Shown here: positions 44,687-53,283 of the stretch, one piece after another
How the letters are laid out: the number at the start of each line of letters is the position of its first letter
Position numbering within the stretch: the stretch's first letter is position 1
Assembly: GCF_000337795.1 (NCBI RefSeq)
Contig: NZ_AOLP01000006.1
Coordinates: forward strand, 1-64,000
DNA length: 64,000 nucleotides
Direction: 5' to 3'
Source of the DNA: Haloferax denitrificans ATCC 35960
Lineage (GTDB): Archaea > Halobacteriota > Halobacteria > Halobacteriales > Haloferacaceae
Translations under genes and position numbers: made by a program
Notes under the pieces: generated by a model
The model's input: only the letters and a program-made list of their open reading frames with translations
The model's database searches: none
Told to the model about the DNA's origin: nothing

Positions 44687-46936
44687 TTAGATGTAGGCAG
44701 GACCTTTTATCACCTTTCCAGGAGAAACATATTCCTTGCGCACATATTCTGCAGCTTTGTCTGCATATTCAATTGGAATCGGAAGTCGAGGACTCTTGGC
44801 TGGGCTACCGACGTGAACTTCTGATAGCCAGTAAGCCTGCCTTGCCAGGGTCTCGATATCAGTCGGTCCCGAGTGTCGAACGAGTTTGAAAGTCTGCGGT
44901 GTCCCAACAGGGTTGTCATCTCTAATCTCAGGTTTCCCAAATCCGTGAATAACTGCCTCGTCGCGGTCGGCGTCGACAAAGGCCATACCCTTATATGCGA
45001 TTTTGAAGCGGGTTCCGTTGTAGTCTGCGATTCGGGGTTGCCCTCGCTTTCGAACTCCTACGATGTCGATCTCGGCATCAAGCTCGGAGAGTCCCTCTCG
45101 TACAGCGTCAATATCTTCATGAACCTTCCCGTCGCGCATGATACACACACGGTTAATCTCTCTTTCTTGACCCTCCGCAAAGTCAACGACAAGGTCACGA
45201 ACAAATTGTTCAACGTGGCGAGCAGCAAACTTTTCACCTCCCTGTTGGGTTGTCGATTCTGCTGCGAAGGTTGTTCCATCCGCAAGTACAACACTAGCGC
45301 TAGCTCCGGAATGTTGTCCACTCTCTGAGTCGCGCGTCACGTCAAGACCCATGAAAGCATCAGTTTCACCGGGTAGAGAGTCAACTTGCCAAGGAGTACC
45401 ACCTGCTTTCGCAACGATTGCGCTCAAGATGTTCAGGAATTTATCATTATTTGGTGTAGCTCGTTGCTTGATAAGTTCCTGAGCGCTAGACTTCTGGAGC
45501 ATCTGAGTGGGGATACCTTTCCGCATCAATGTCCGTTTTAGCTCATGATGGGGGTCATCGATACCGAAATCATCTGCAGCCCCCTTATTAGGGACGACTG
45601 CAACAACAGCATCAGTCTCACTACGGATCTCATGCGCAACTGGCGTGTAATTCGAAATATCCCCGAGACCGTAATGGTAGCCAGTCACCCCGGCGGGCGC
45701 TCCGATATTATTGAGGCCTTTTACCAGAAGAGGTGTTAGTTTCTGTAGCGTCTCTTCCCACTGAGAAGGCATTAAGAGACCGACGCGGTACCTCCCTGGG
45801 GAAGCATACACCCCGTACTCGCGGAGTCCGCCGCTCGGGGTATTGCTCTGTTGGTCGTCAGAGAAGACAAGCCGTGTGTTCTGTTCTCGGACGTTAATTC
45901 GTTTGTATGGGTGATTTGTCGGGCCGGGTTCAAATTCTAAATCGATGACTGGCAGCCTCGAAAGTGACTCGAAGAATGATTTTGAATAATCATACTTCTC
46001 ATCAGGCATCATCGCACGCCGTGAGATAAACTGGGAAAAGAAGTCGTAATCCTGCCTCTGCACTTGTTCCGGTCGTGGAGATAATCGGAGGAAGTGAGGT
46101 AGTTGGTTACCAACCATATTTCCATATTTGACCTTGACAAGCCGTGGATTTTCCTCAATGAGACGTTGCCTCCAGTCTTCGTCAGCAGTTCCCTCATGAA
46201 GTTCGGCGATGGATGAACCGACATCGCGGATATAATCAGTATAGTTGAACTCACTCCAGCCTTTTAGCCATCCTTGTCCTTCCTTAGCATAGCGGTCTGT
46301 ATCATGGGCGACCTTCATGTTCGGCAACTGGCTACCGGGGGAGTACAAATTGTCAAGTGTCGATTTGGACTTAATAGAGTACCCTGATTCGACATGAGCT
46401 AATACAGTACCATCACTAGCTATCTGTACCTTGACCTCGTGTTTGGGATGTGCAGCAAATCCATCGGTACCGGTGGAGAACGCAGGGTCGTTTCTGACGA
46501 TATCATTGATGAATTTGTATGCATAGGTGTCATCTGGGACCGCTCGCCGGAGACAAGATTGAACAAAAGCACGGAGGTGCTCTCGGTCACGTTTCTTTTT
46601 CGGATCTAACTGGACAGTCTCCGTTTTCACCGGTGTTACTCGTTTCCCCCAGACGTTCACCGGTTTCGAGAGCCCAGTGACGGAGATTACACTCAGCGGG
46701 CCAGCTGATGCAACAGGTGTTCCGTGAGTGCGGTCTAGGTAGTACGCCGCAGATGAGGTGAATGATTGACTGTCCCAGTGGTTTTCGACACCACCATCGA
46801 CACGCAGTTCGTACCGATTCACCTTGACATCGGTAAGTCGCCGGTTCCCACGACCATGCAGTACGTACGTGCCCGGGTTGATGTCAGCCTGACGTTCAGG
46901 TGTTCTAGAATTCGTTTGAGGGGACCGATTTGTCAT
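44687..46936 (-). CDS. Prokaryotic Argonaute, long type with catalytic core
   Basis: The 749-residue protein has the length and C-terminal layout of long pAgos. The MID region (about 400-510) shows GIPTQML...NILSAIVAKAGGTPW, the pattern that holds the 5' end of the guide. The PIWI domain has Asp532 (MGLDVTRD), Glu568 (QQGGEKF), Asp602 (IMRDGKV) and a terminal motif PIPIEYADKAAEYV whose Glu723 or Asp726 is the likely fourth ligand. The spacing (+36, +70) agrees with active pAgos, so guided DNA or RNA cleavage is expected. The N and PAZ parts are less conserved; a PAZ cannot be assigned by eye. It is transcribed toward the Cas4/MrfB/MrfA operon. Confidence 0.88.
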   Translation of the reverse strand: MTNRSPQTNSRTPERQADINPGTYVLHGRGNRRLTDVKVNRYELRVDGGVENHWDSQSFTSSAAYYLDRTHGTPVASAGPLSVISVTGLSKPVNVWGKRVTPVKTETVQLDPKKKRDREHLRAFVQSCLRRAVPDDTYAYKFINDIVRNDPAFSTGTDGFAAHPKHEVKVQIASDGTVLAHVESGYSIKSKSTLDNLYSPGSQLPNMKVAHDTDRYAKEGQGWLKGWSEFNYTDYIRDVGSSIAELHEGTADEDWRQRLIEENPRLVKVKYGNMVGNQLPHFLRLSPRPEQVQRQDYDFFSQFISRRAMMPDEKYDYSKSFFESLSRLPVIDLEFEPGPTNHPYKRINVREQNTRLVFSDDQQSNTPSGGLREYGVYASPGRYRVGLLMPSQWEETLQKLTPLLVKGLNNIGAPAGVTGYHYGLGDISNYTPVAHEIRSETDAVVAVVPNKGAADDFGIDDPHHELKRTLMRKGIPTQMLQKSSAQELIKQRATPNNDKFLNILSAIVAKAGGTPWQVDSLPGETDAFMGLDVTRDSESGQHSGASASVVLADGTTFAAESTTQQGGEKFAARHVEQFVRDLVVDFAEGQEREINRVCIMRDGKVHEDIDAVREGLSELDAEIDIVGVRKRGQPRIADYNGTRFKIAYKGMAFVDADRDEAVIHGFGKPEIRDDNPVGTPQTFKLVRHSGPTDIETLARQAYWLSEVHVGSPAKSPRLPIPIEYADKAAEYVRKEYVSPGKVIKGPAYI

Positions 46937-47161
46937 TACAAGTTATGTGTAGGAACTGATGGTAAATCCATCGTCGGCCAATGTAACGAAATAAATAAAG
47001 CCCGCAGAACCACATATTTTTAGCCAATCCAGACACGGTACAATCACTCCTGTTATCCTCCAGCTGCAACACGCCGTGTATATTCAGATCCGACAGGTGG
47101 TCATACACACGAGTTCGATGGTTAAGCAAACTTCCGGTTGTAAGCTAACCTCTGAATTGGT

Positions 47162-50100
47162 TCAGGCGAGTTCGTCGTACTTCTCCAGTACCATCTCGAA
47201 GTAGGCATCGTTCATCAAACGAGGATTCTGCACCTGGTGAAAGTCCGCCAGCACGAAGGCGGTCTGCTCCCGGTCGAGACCGTAAGCGTGGAACGCGGCG
47301 GCGTCGAGTTCGGCCTGTACCTCCCGACGCTCGTCCATGTCTGTCGCCGGTTCGATGCCACCCAGTCGCTCTCGCATCTCCTCAAAGGCGTCCCCGTAGC
47401 AGTTGAGCCGGGCCGCGCGAGTCCAGATGTAGTCGAACCAGTCATCGCCTTTGGTCAATTTCGGTACTTGTGACTCCTCGAATTTGTACATGACAACAGT
47501 TGTGTCAATTTTTGTCTTCATCAAGAAGTCGAACGGTATGCTGTTGATGAGACCGAGTGCAACGAACAGTTCTCGGTCATCAAAGACTCGCTCGTAAACG
47601 TCGTGGAGAGTAGGCTTATCGAGGTCTTGGTCACTGGGGTTCAGTGTATAGGGACGAATAGTGTGGAGTTTGTTGTGACACACTATTCCCTTTGGAATAA
47701 CTGAGGCAACCAAGGTTCTCTCATTTGTTGCACTCGTGATGTCACGATACACGATACGGTACTCTGTACAGTCAAGGAGTACGTCTTTTTTAGAGAGGGG
47801 TTCTCCTCTCCGTTCCTCCAAGAGGCCGTTTACGAAGCCGACCTGTGAACCAGTTCCATCAAAAGCATCATAGACGGCTCGTTTTAATTTGGGGAGGCTC
47901 TTCTCACGGACTCGGTATTTTGCGCTCTTTTCAGGCGGGTTTTCAACACTCCAAAACTCTGGGCTATCAATATCGAGATACGTTGAGTCGTGAACGAATT
48001 GATAGATATTCTTCCCCCCAAGAACAGGATAATCTCCCGCACTTTCTGACTCAACAAACCGGTCTGCATCATTCGTTCGGTCGAGTTCACGATAGGGTTT
48101 CGCACTCCAATTCCCGGTTGATTGCTCACTAATTGATGGGTGCTGAATTATGGTTTCAAGTACTTCACTCTCTGATTCTGATTTCAGTAATGGGAACACT
48201 CGCGCCTCCGGAGAGTACTGTTCCAAAACAGCACGGGGCGTCCAGAACGCGTCTTCGTTTAGACTCTGGAGAACATCAACGTCGCCTTCCCGATACAGGC
48301 TTCGAATTTCTTCCGTTTGTCCTCTATTTTCGAACGTTATGACGGTGAACTTGTACCGAGTGTCGATATTATCAAAAATTCCGTGATTCATGAAGTGTGC
48401 CATCACATCGACTCGGGTGTTATCAAGTAAGTGAGTCCGGAGGTCTTTGCCAGATGAACCTGTGAAGATGGTTCCGGGAAGGATTTGAGCGACGTACCCA
48501 TCATCTCGCGCAATCTGGAAGACCCGTTCCAAGAAGAGCGCAGACAGGTCGTTTTCTGTCCCTTCTGTTCGACCAGCAATAGTCGGTCGCTGGAGTTCGT
48601 AGGTTTCAGAATTGTTGAAGTAGTCTGCCTGAATCTTGATGTTCCGTTTGTAGTCTTCCCACCCCTCGGCGATTACCGGGTCGCCGAGCAGTTCCTCTTG
48701 GCGGGCGTCCTTCGCCTCGGGAAGGTACGTTCTGAACTCTCGGTCGTATCGAGAGAAGAAATCGTCTCGGAGCGGTTTGATTCTGTCCCATGGCGGGTTC
48801 CCCACAATTACATCGAACCCACCATCGGCGTACACTTCGGCGAACTCCAGCACCCAGTTGAACGGTTGCATGGCTTCGACCGCTTCAGGCGTGATGTCGT
48901 TGATTCCGGCGGCGACGAAGTCGGCGTGAATGTCGTCTATCAGTTCCTTACGAGCCTTCTCAAGTTTCTTCAGGGCACTCTGCCGGTACTCTTCGGCGGT
49001 CTCGCTGTCAATGGCCTGCTCGTGCTTCTGGATGTCCTCGATGATGTTCCGGTAGCGGTCTCGAACGGTGTCTTCGCTGAAACTCCCGAGCGTGTATTCC
49101 CCGTTGTCGGTCGTCTCGGGGAAGCCGGTGTACCCGATGAGGCTGTTTCCAGCGCGGAGGTTGAAGGCGATGTTCGGGAGTGCGAGGGCGTCGTCGTCGG
49201 CGAGTTCGTCCACGTTCTCTTCGGTCAGTTCGGAAATGACCGAGAGCCACAGACGGAGCTTGCCGATTTCGACCGCCGGGCCGACGATATCGACGCCGTA
49301 GACGTTGTTGAGAACGGTCGTCTTCTTCAGGCGATACTCGTCGGGATACTGCTCGTTGCGGGCGTACAGCGCCTTTCGGATGTTGACGATTTCTTCGAGA
49401 ACCGACGTGAGGAAGTGTCCACTCCCCATCGCAGGGTCAACCACTCGGAAGTCGTCCACCGTGGCGAGAAGGGCGCTTATCGTCCCCCAGCGTCCCGGCA
49501 GTTCGTCGATGAGTTCGTACACCGACTCGAACCCCGTGACGGAGTGTTCGGGCCAGTCGCACTCTTCGACAAGCGTGGTCTGGAAGCGGTCTAACAGCGC
49601 CGGGCGAACGGTCTCTTCAGCGCAGAAGCGGGTGATCTCGCTCGGGGTGTAGTACGCTCCGAGTTCCTTGTTGGTGTCGGCGTTGTCGCTGGTGATGTAG
49701 TTGATCGTTTTCTCGAAGACGTTACCGAGGATACTGGGGTCGAGGTCAGTGGGTGCGCCGCCTGCGGAGAAACTGTACCCTTCCAGCAGGTCGATGATGG
49801 AGTAGAGAACGGAGTTCCGAACGTCGAAGTCGTCTTCGTCGAAGTCGTCGCCGTTGATGGTTGGTCGGAAGAGACCGCCGTTGAGGTACGGGATGCCATT
49901 GAACAGGTCGATGTTCTGGACGGTCGATGGCCGGTCTTCCGGCTTGTTGTTCATCACGTCGTAGAAGAGTAGTTGCAGGAACTCGTCGTAGAAGGTGCCC
50001 CCGTAAATGCCGTTCTCATAGGTATCTTTCAGCGTCCGAAGCAGGTTCGGCTGGACGAGAGATTTGTCTTCGAGGAACTTGATGAAGATGAGCCGGTTCA

Positions 50101-50992
50101 TCAGTTCGACCGCGAACAGGCGGGTGTCCTCTTCGGTCGCCTCCTCGGGGGGCATGACGCCGTCGCCGATGAGCGAGCGGGAAGTCGTCTCGTCGTCGCT
50201 GACGACGCCGAAGACGAACCGGATGTAGTCGTCGTAAAACTCGTCGGTAATCTCCTCTTGGGTCTGCTTGATGACCTGCCGGGCGTCCCCCGCGATGGAC
50301 GTGAAGTTCTCGAACTCGAAGGTGCGGATGAGCCGGACGACTCGCTCCCGGTCGGCGTCGAAGAGGGCTTCTGTCGGTGGTTCCTGCTTGCCGGTCTGGT
50401 TCTCGAAGAGGGCGACGAAAACCGGCTGTAAATCCACTTCCTCGATAATGTTGTGGGTATAGGTGTCCGGGTCGTAGCGGACGAAGTACCACCGGAGGCC
50501 GTCGGTGGCGAAGCCGAAGTCGGATTCGAATTCCCGTTGGCTCAGCCAGTCTCGGACCTGGCCGACGCCGTGTTCCCGGCTATCGAGGTCTTTGTTGATT
50601 GGTTCGGCCTCGATGAGCAGGCGTGTGGAGTCGATGTCAGCATAGTCCCGAAGGGAAACCGTGTAGTCTGCAACCATCGTCCGCCCGCCCGAGAGTCCAC
50701 CCGCTTCGGTCGAATACTCGTGACCGAGCGCGTCAAGGAGCGGATTGATGACGGCGTCTTGGGTGAAGGACTCGGGTTGGAGACCGTCGCGGGTCATGCT
50801 TCCCCGAAGCAGGTAGGAACCGGCTCCGGCCCGGAGCATCTTCCCGAGCGTCTCGTCTTTGATTTGCTTCCGGAGATTCGCAATCGTCTCGTCAAGTACG
50901 TCAATGAGGTCGGTGACTTCGTCGTCAGAAACCTTCGTCTCGAAGGCCTCTTCGACGAACTCAGTAGGTGAGGGAGATGTTGTGGATGACAT
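47162..50992 (-). CDS. Type IIG-like restriction-modification enzyme (single chain)
   Basis: The 1276-residue protein combines a nuclease-like N-terminal part (Asp109 in VADYTVSL, Glu128/130 and Lys134 in LLIEAEPINK, a PD-(D/E)XK pattern) with a gamma-type N6-adenine methyltransferase. The latter shows YYTPSEITRF (about 447-456), motif I DPAMGSGHF (519-527) and motif IV NPPWD (732-736). The C-terminal 400 residues would be the target-recognition domain. Such Eco57I-like enzymes methylate and cut the same recognition sequence and defend against viruses. It lies downstream of the Argonaute promoter region in the same direction. Confidence 0.85.
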   Translation of the reverse strand: MSSTTSPSPTEFVEEAFETKVSDDEVTDLIDVLDETIANLRKQIKDETLGKMLRAGAGSYLLRGSMTRDGLQPESFTQDAVINPLLDALGHEYSTEAGGLSGGRTMVADYTVSLRDYADIDSTRLLIEAEPINKDLDSREHGVGQVRDWLSQREFESDFGFATDGLRWYFVRYDPDTYTHNIIEEVDLQPVFVALFENQTGKQEPPTEALFDADRERVVRLIRTFEFENFTSIAGDARQVIKQTQEEITDEFYDDYIRFVFGVVSDDETTSRSLIGDGVMPPEEATEEDTRLFAVELMNRLIFIKFLEDKSLVQPNLLRTLKDTYENGIYGGTFYDEFLQLLFYDVMNNKPEDRPSTVQNIDLFNGIPYLNGGLFRPTINGDDFDEDDFDVRNSVLYSIIDLLEGYSFSAGGAPTDLDPSILGNVFEKTINYITSDNADTNKELGAYYTPSEITRFCAEETVRPALLDRFQTTLVEECDWPEHSVTGFESVYELIDELPGRWGTISALLATVDDFRVVDPAMGSGHFLTSVLEEIVNIRKALYARNEQYPDEYRLKKTTVLNNVYGVDIVGPAVEIGKLRLWLSVISELTEENVDELADDDALALPNIAFNLRAGNSLIGYTGFPETTDNGEYTLGSFSEDTVRDRYRNIIEDIQKHEQAIDSETAEEYRQSALKKLEKARKELIDDIHADFVAAGINDITPEAVEAMQPFNWVLEFAEVYADGGFDVIVGNPPWDRIKPLRDDFFSRYDREFRTYLPEAKDARQEELLGDPVIAEGWEDYKRNIKIQADYFNNSETYELQRPTIAGRTEGTENDLSALFLERVFQIARDDGYVAQILPGTIFTGSSGKDLRTHLLDNTRVDVMAHFMNHGIFDNIDTRYKFTVITFENRGQTEEIRSLYREGDVDVLQSLNEDAFWTPRAVLEQYSPEARVFPLLKSESESEVLETIIQHPSISEQSTGNWSAKPYRELDRTNDADRFVESESAGDYPVLGGKNIYQFVHDSTYLDIDSPEFWSVENPPEKSAKYRVREKSLPKLKRAVYDAFDGTGSQVGFVNGLLEERRGEPLSKKDVLLDCTEYRIVYRDITSATNERTLVASVIPKGIVCHNKLHTIRPYTLNPSDQDLDKPTLHDVYERVFDDRELFVALGLINSIPFDFLMKTKIDTTVVMYKFEESQVPKLTKGDDWFDYIWTRAARLNCYGDAFEEMRERLGGIEPATDMDERREVQAELDAAAFHAYGLDREQTAFVLADFHQVQNPRLMNDAYFEMVLEKYDELA

Positions 50993-51235
50993 GAGTTGGA
51001 GGCTGTATCCTGAGTTGTTAGTATTCAGAAATCAACCTCCAATAAACCTGTATGGTCGCAGGAGAAAAAACGTCGAAGTTGGCTTCCAAGACGAGTCTTT
51101 ACTCGGGACGCAAAACCACGGAATCTTTTCAGGCCCACCGACTACCAGATCAAGAATGTTGAAAACTGGTTTCGATCAATTTCGCGACATTCAACATCGA
51201 ATTTATCGGAGACAGAATGCCACAACAGCACTATT

Positions 51236-51886
51236 TTATTGATTGCAGGCAGCCTTCACTGTCAGAATCTCCAGCACTGCCTCAGGGCTCCTTGACAGAT
51301 CTATTGCTTCGTTTATTTGTTCGGTGTTTTTGAGGATGTCTCCTTTGTCTTTAGTAATGAAAACCCCAGAGCCGCCATTCCCACTCCAGTCGGACGCATC
51401 CACCAACACTTGTCTGTCCATCCGATTCCGGACGGCCCCCTGTAGATATCGTTTTAGCATGGCGTCCGAACTTGCTTCAAGTACTGAGTCGAGTTCCTCA
51501 TAGATACCCTGCCGTCGGTCCTCGACTTGCATATGATATTCCCGAAGTTGCCGAAGAAGCTCTTCTTTATTACTCTCGCTCAGTTCGTCGACGACGCGCT
51601 GGACGAAGCTCCGGTCGTGGTTAGTGATATACTCCGGATTATCGCGATCATCAACCGGATACTCTTCGAGTCTACCGTCGTCGTACAAGATGTAGTCGAC
51701 AATATCTGAATATATGAACTCGCGGGAATCACATCTCTCGTCGAACTCAGACTCAACGGTCGTGCTGATTAGTTTGCTACTATCGTGTTGTTCGAACAAT
51801 TGCTCAGAGTAGTAACTTCTCTCGAGCCATGCTTGCACGTAATTGAGGAGAACACAAGTGTCTAGAAATAGTTCCGTTGCAGCCAT
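51236..51886 (-). CDS. PIN-domain nuclease-like protein
   Basis: The 216-residue protein begins with LFLDTCVLLNYVQAW, the PIN strand with the first catalytic Asp. It ends with VLVDASDWSGNGGSGVFITK, DKGDI, where the last acidic residues lie. The insert of about 120 residues is longer than in VapC toxins. It starts 12 bases after the stop of the upstream gene, so the two form an operon and may be a toxin/partner pair in the defence island. Confidence 0.72.
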   Translation of the reverse strand: MAATELFLDTCVLLNYVQAWLERSYYSEQLFEQHDSSKLISTTVESEFDERCDSREFIYSDIVDYILYDDGRLEEYPVDDRDNPEYITNHDRSFVQRVVDELSESNKEELLRQLREYHMQVEDRRQGIYEELDSVLEASSDAMLKRYLQGAVRNRMDRQVLVDASDWSGNGGSGVFITKDKGDILKNTEQINEAIDLSRSPEAVLEILTVKAACNQ

Positions 51887-51898
51887 CGGTTTACCTGA

Positions 51899-52897
51899 TT
51901 AATTTGATAGATATCGATTTGTTAGTTCGGCAATTAGTTCCATCGATTGACTATTGTCTGGCTCGGGGTACTTCACATCGCCATCTAACAATCCGGCAGC
52001 TCGACAGTCCTCAGCTAAATCCTCCAAACCCCTCGAATACCTAGGTTCAAAATTGTCGAGTTTCTGACTCCTGTCGGCGATTATTTCATCACACCGGGGG
52101 CCACGTGCAGTATTTAATGATATTACGAGTGCAGGCAGTTTCCAAGCGTTGTGGTAGTGAAATTCGTCAAGCTTTGAGATACATCTAATCTGTTCATCAC
52201 CCACGTCTGCTGCGTTCATATTTGAAAGCCCAAACAAAGCCCGTTCCAGCAAGTCCGTGTAGCGTTTGTACTGAGGCATCGCCTTTCGAAGGTCCGAGTC
52301 CGCAGAGAGTTCCAAGTGTATACGCGATATTTTCCTCCCAATATCCTCGTAGCGAACGTTTACTGACGGCTGTTCCTCTTCAAAGCTACTGAGCCCAGTT
52401 TGGAGTGTCGAATCAGATGAATCTAATTCGTTGACAGTCTCGTCGAGAAGCGTGCGGACACTGTGGACGCTCAGATACAATTCCTGGTACTCATCGGGTG
52501 CTTCGGAACTGTAGAAGTCCTCAAGGAACTCATATTTGCTTTTCACTAGCCAGTGAACATACTCGTCGAAGAATTCTGCATACTCCTCCTCTCGTTCTGT
52601 TGGCGAGTACGGTATCGAATCGTCCGCAAACGATTCGTTCACGTCTGGAGTTACTGTTTGTGCAGTGGTCTGGTACGACGGTTTGAACGAGCTCGAAGAA
52701 CGTGCTTTGACGCCGGCGAGGTACCAGCTGTACGTGTACGGGCAGTCAAACTCGTCTGCCGCCATATACACGAGCTTCTCAAGTTTTGTTTTCGTGACGT
52801 AGCGGGGGTCAGCAGAGATATCATCATGCCGTTGGACAGCCAAGGCTAAGCCGGTTAATATGTCATCAACCACACTCACCTCTGGGCCTTCCGGCAT
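51899..52897 (-). CDS. PIN-associated protein with SocA/Panacea-like N-terminal region
   Basis: The 332-residue protein contains KTKLEKLVYMAADEFDCPYTY then SWYLAGVKA, a pattern resembling the SocA/Panacea (DUF4065-like) antitoxin domain, which starts with a helix containing K(L)xKLxYxA. The rest is helical and acidic. It precedes the PIN gene and may neutralise or guide it. The ATG at 52897 is preferred; 52924 is possible. A TATA-like run (TTGTTATATTTC) lies about 20 bases upstream on the minus strand. Confidence 0.5.
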   Translation of the reverse strand: MPEGPEVSVVDDILTGLALAVQRHDDISADPRYVTKTKLEKLVYMAADEFDCPYTYSWYLAGVKARSSSSFKPSYQTTAQTVTPDVNESFADDSIPYSPTEREEEYAEFFDEYVHWLVKSKYEFLEDFYSSEAPDEYQELYLSVHSVRTLLDETVNELDSSDSTLQTGLSSFEEEQPSVNVRYEDIGRKISRIHLELSADSDLRKAMPQYKRYTDLLERALFGLSNMNAADVGDEQIRCISKLDEFHYHNAWKLPALVISLNTARGPRCDEIIADRSQKLDNFEPRYSRGLEDLAEDCRAAGLLDGDVKYPEPDNSQSMELIAELTNRYLSN

Positions 52898-53238
52898 ATT
52901 CGTTAATATATTGTTATATTTCAACGGTATGAATCTTCTGTGACGTCTCGACAGAGGGATAGGGGTTCGACCACCAGCTTCACTGATTTGTTGTCATCCC
53001 TTATTGTAAGACGAAATCGGCCCCACCCACGATCTCACTCTTCACCGCATCGACGAGATGGGCACCATGTAAGGCAGGGTACGTACTTTGCGAAACACGG
53101 AGAGATGGAGGGCGTCAGCGGACGACCGAACCGCGGACTTGCTTGGGAGGGGTGCCTCTGACGACAGCAGTTTCAAATTGGTCAAGTCACTAACAACCAG
53201 TCTATTGTCTGGAAAGTGTCTGGCGGGATTACGACAAT

Positions 53239-53263
53239 CCACACCCCAGGCGTCGAATGTAAA
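53239..53263. repeat. Solitary ORB-type repeat downstream of orc1/cdc6
   Basis: CCACACCCCAGGCGTCGAATG followed by TAAA matches the origin repeats at 54586-54839. It lies 20 bases beyond the 3' end of orc1/cdc6, far from the main cluster. The remaining gap 52898-53238 holds no supported gene. Confidence 0.7.
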
Positions 53264-53283
53264 ATCAGGCGACAGGGACGCTT

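Noticed and set aside
48485-49594. Long frame antisense to the restriction-methylase gene
   Set aside because: It mirrors the codon pattern of the real gene on the other strand, and its product has no recognisable domain.
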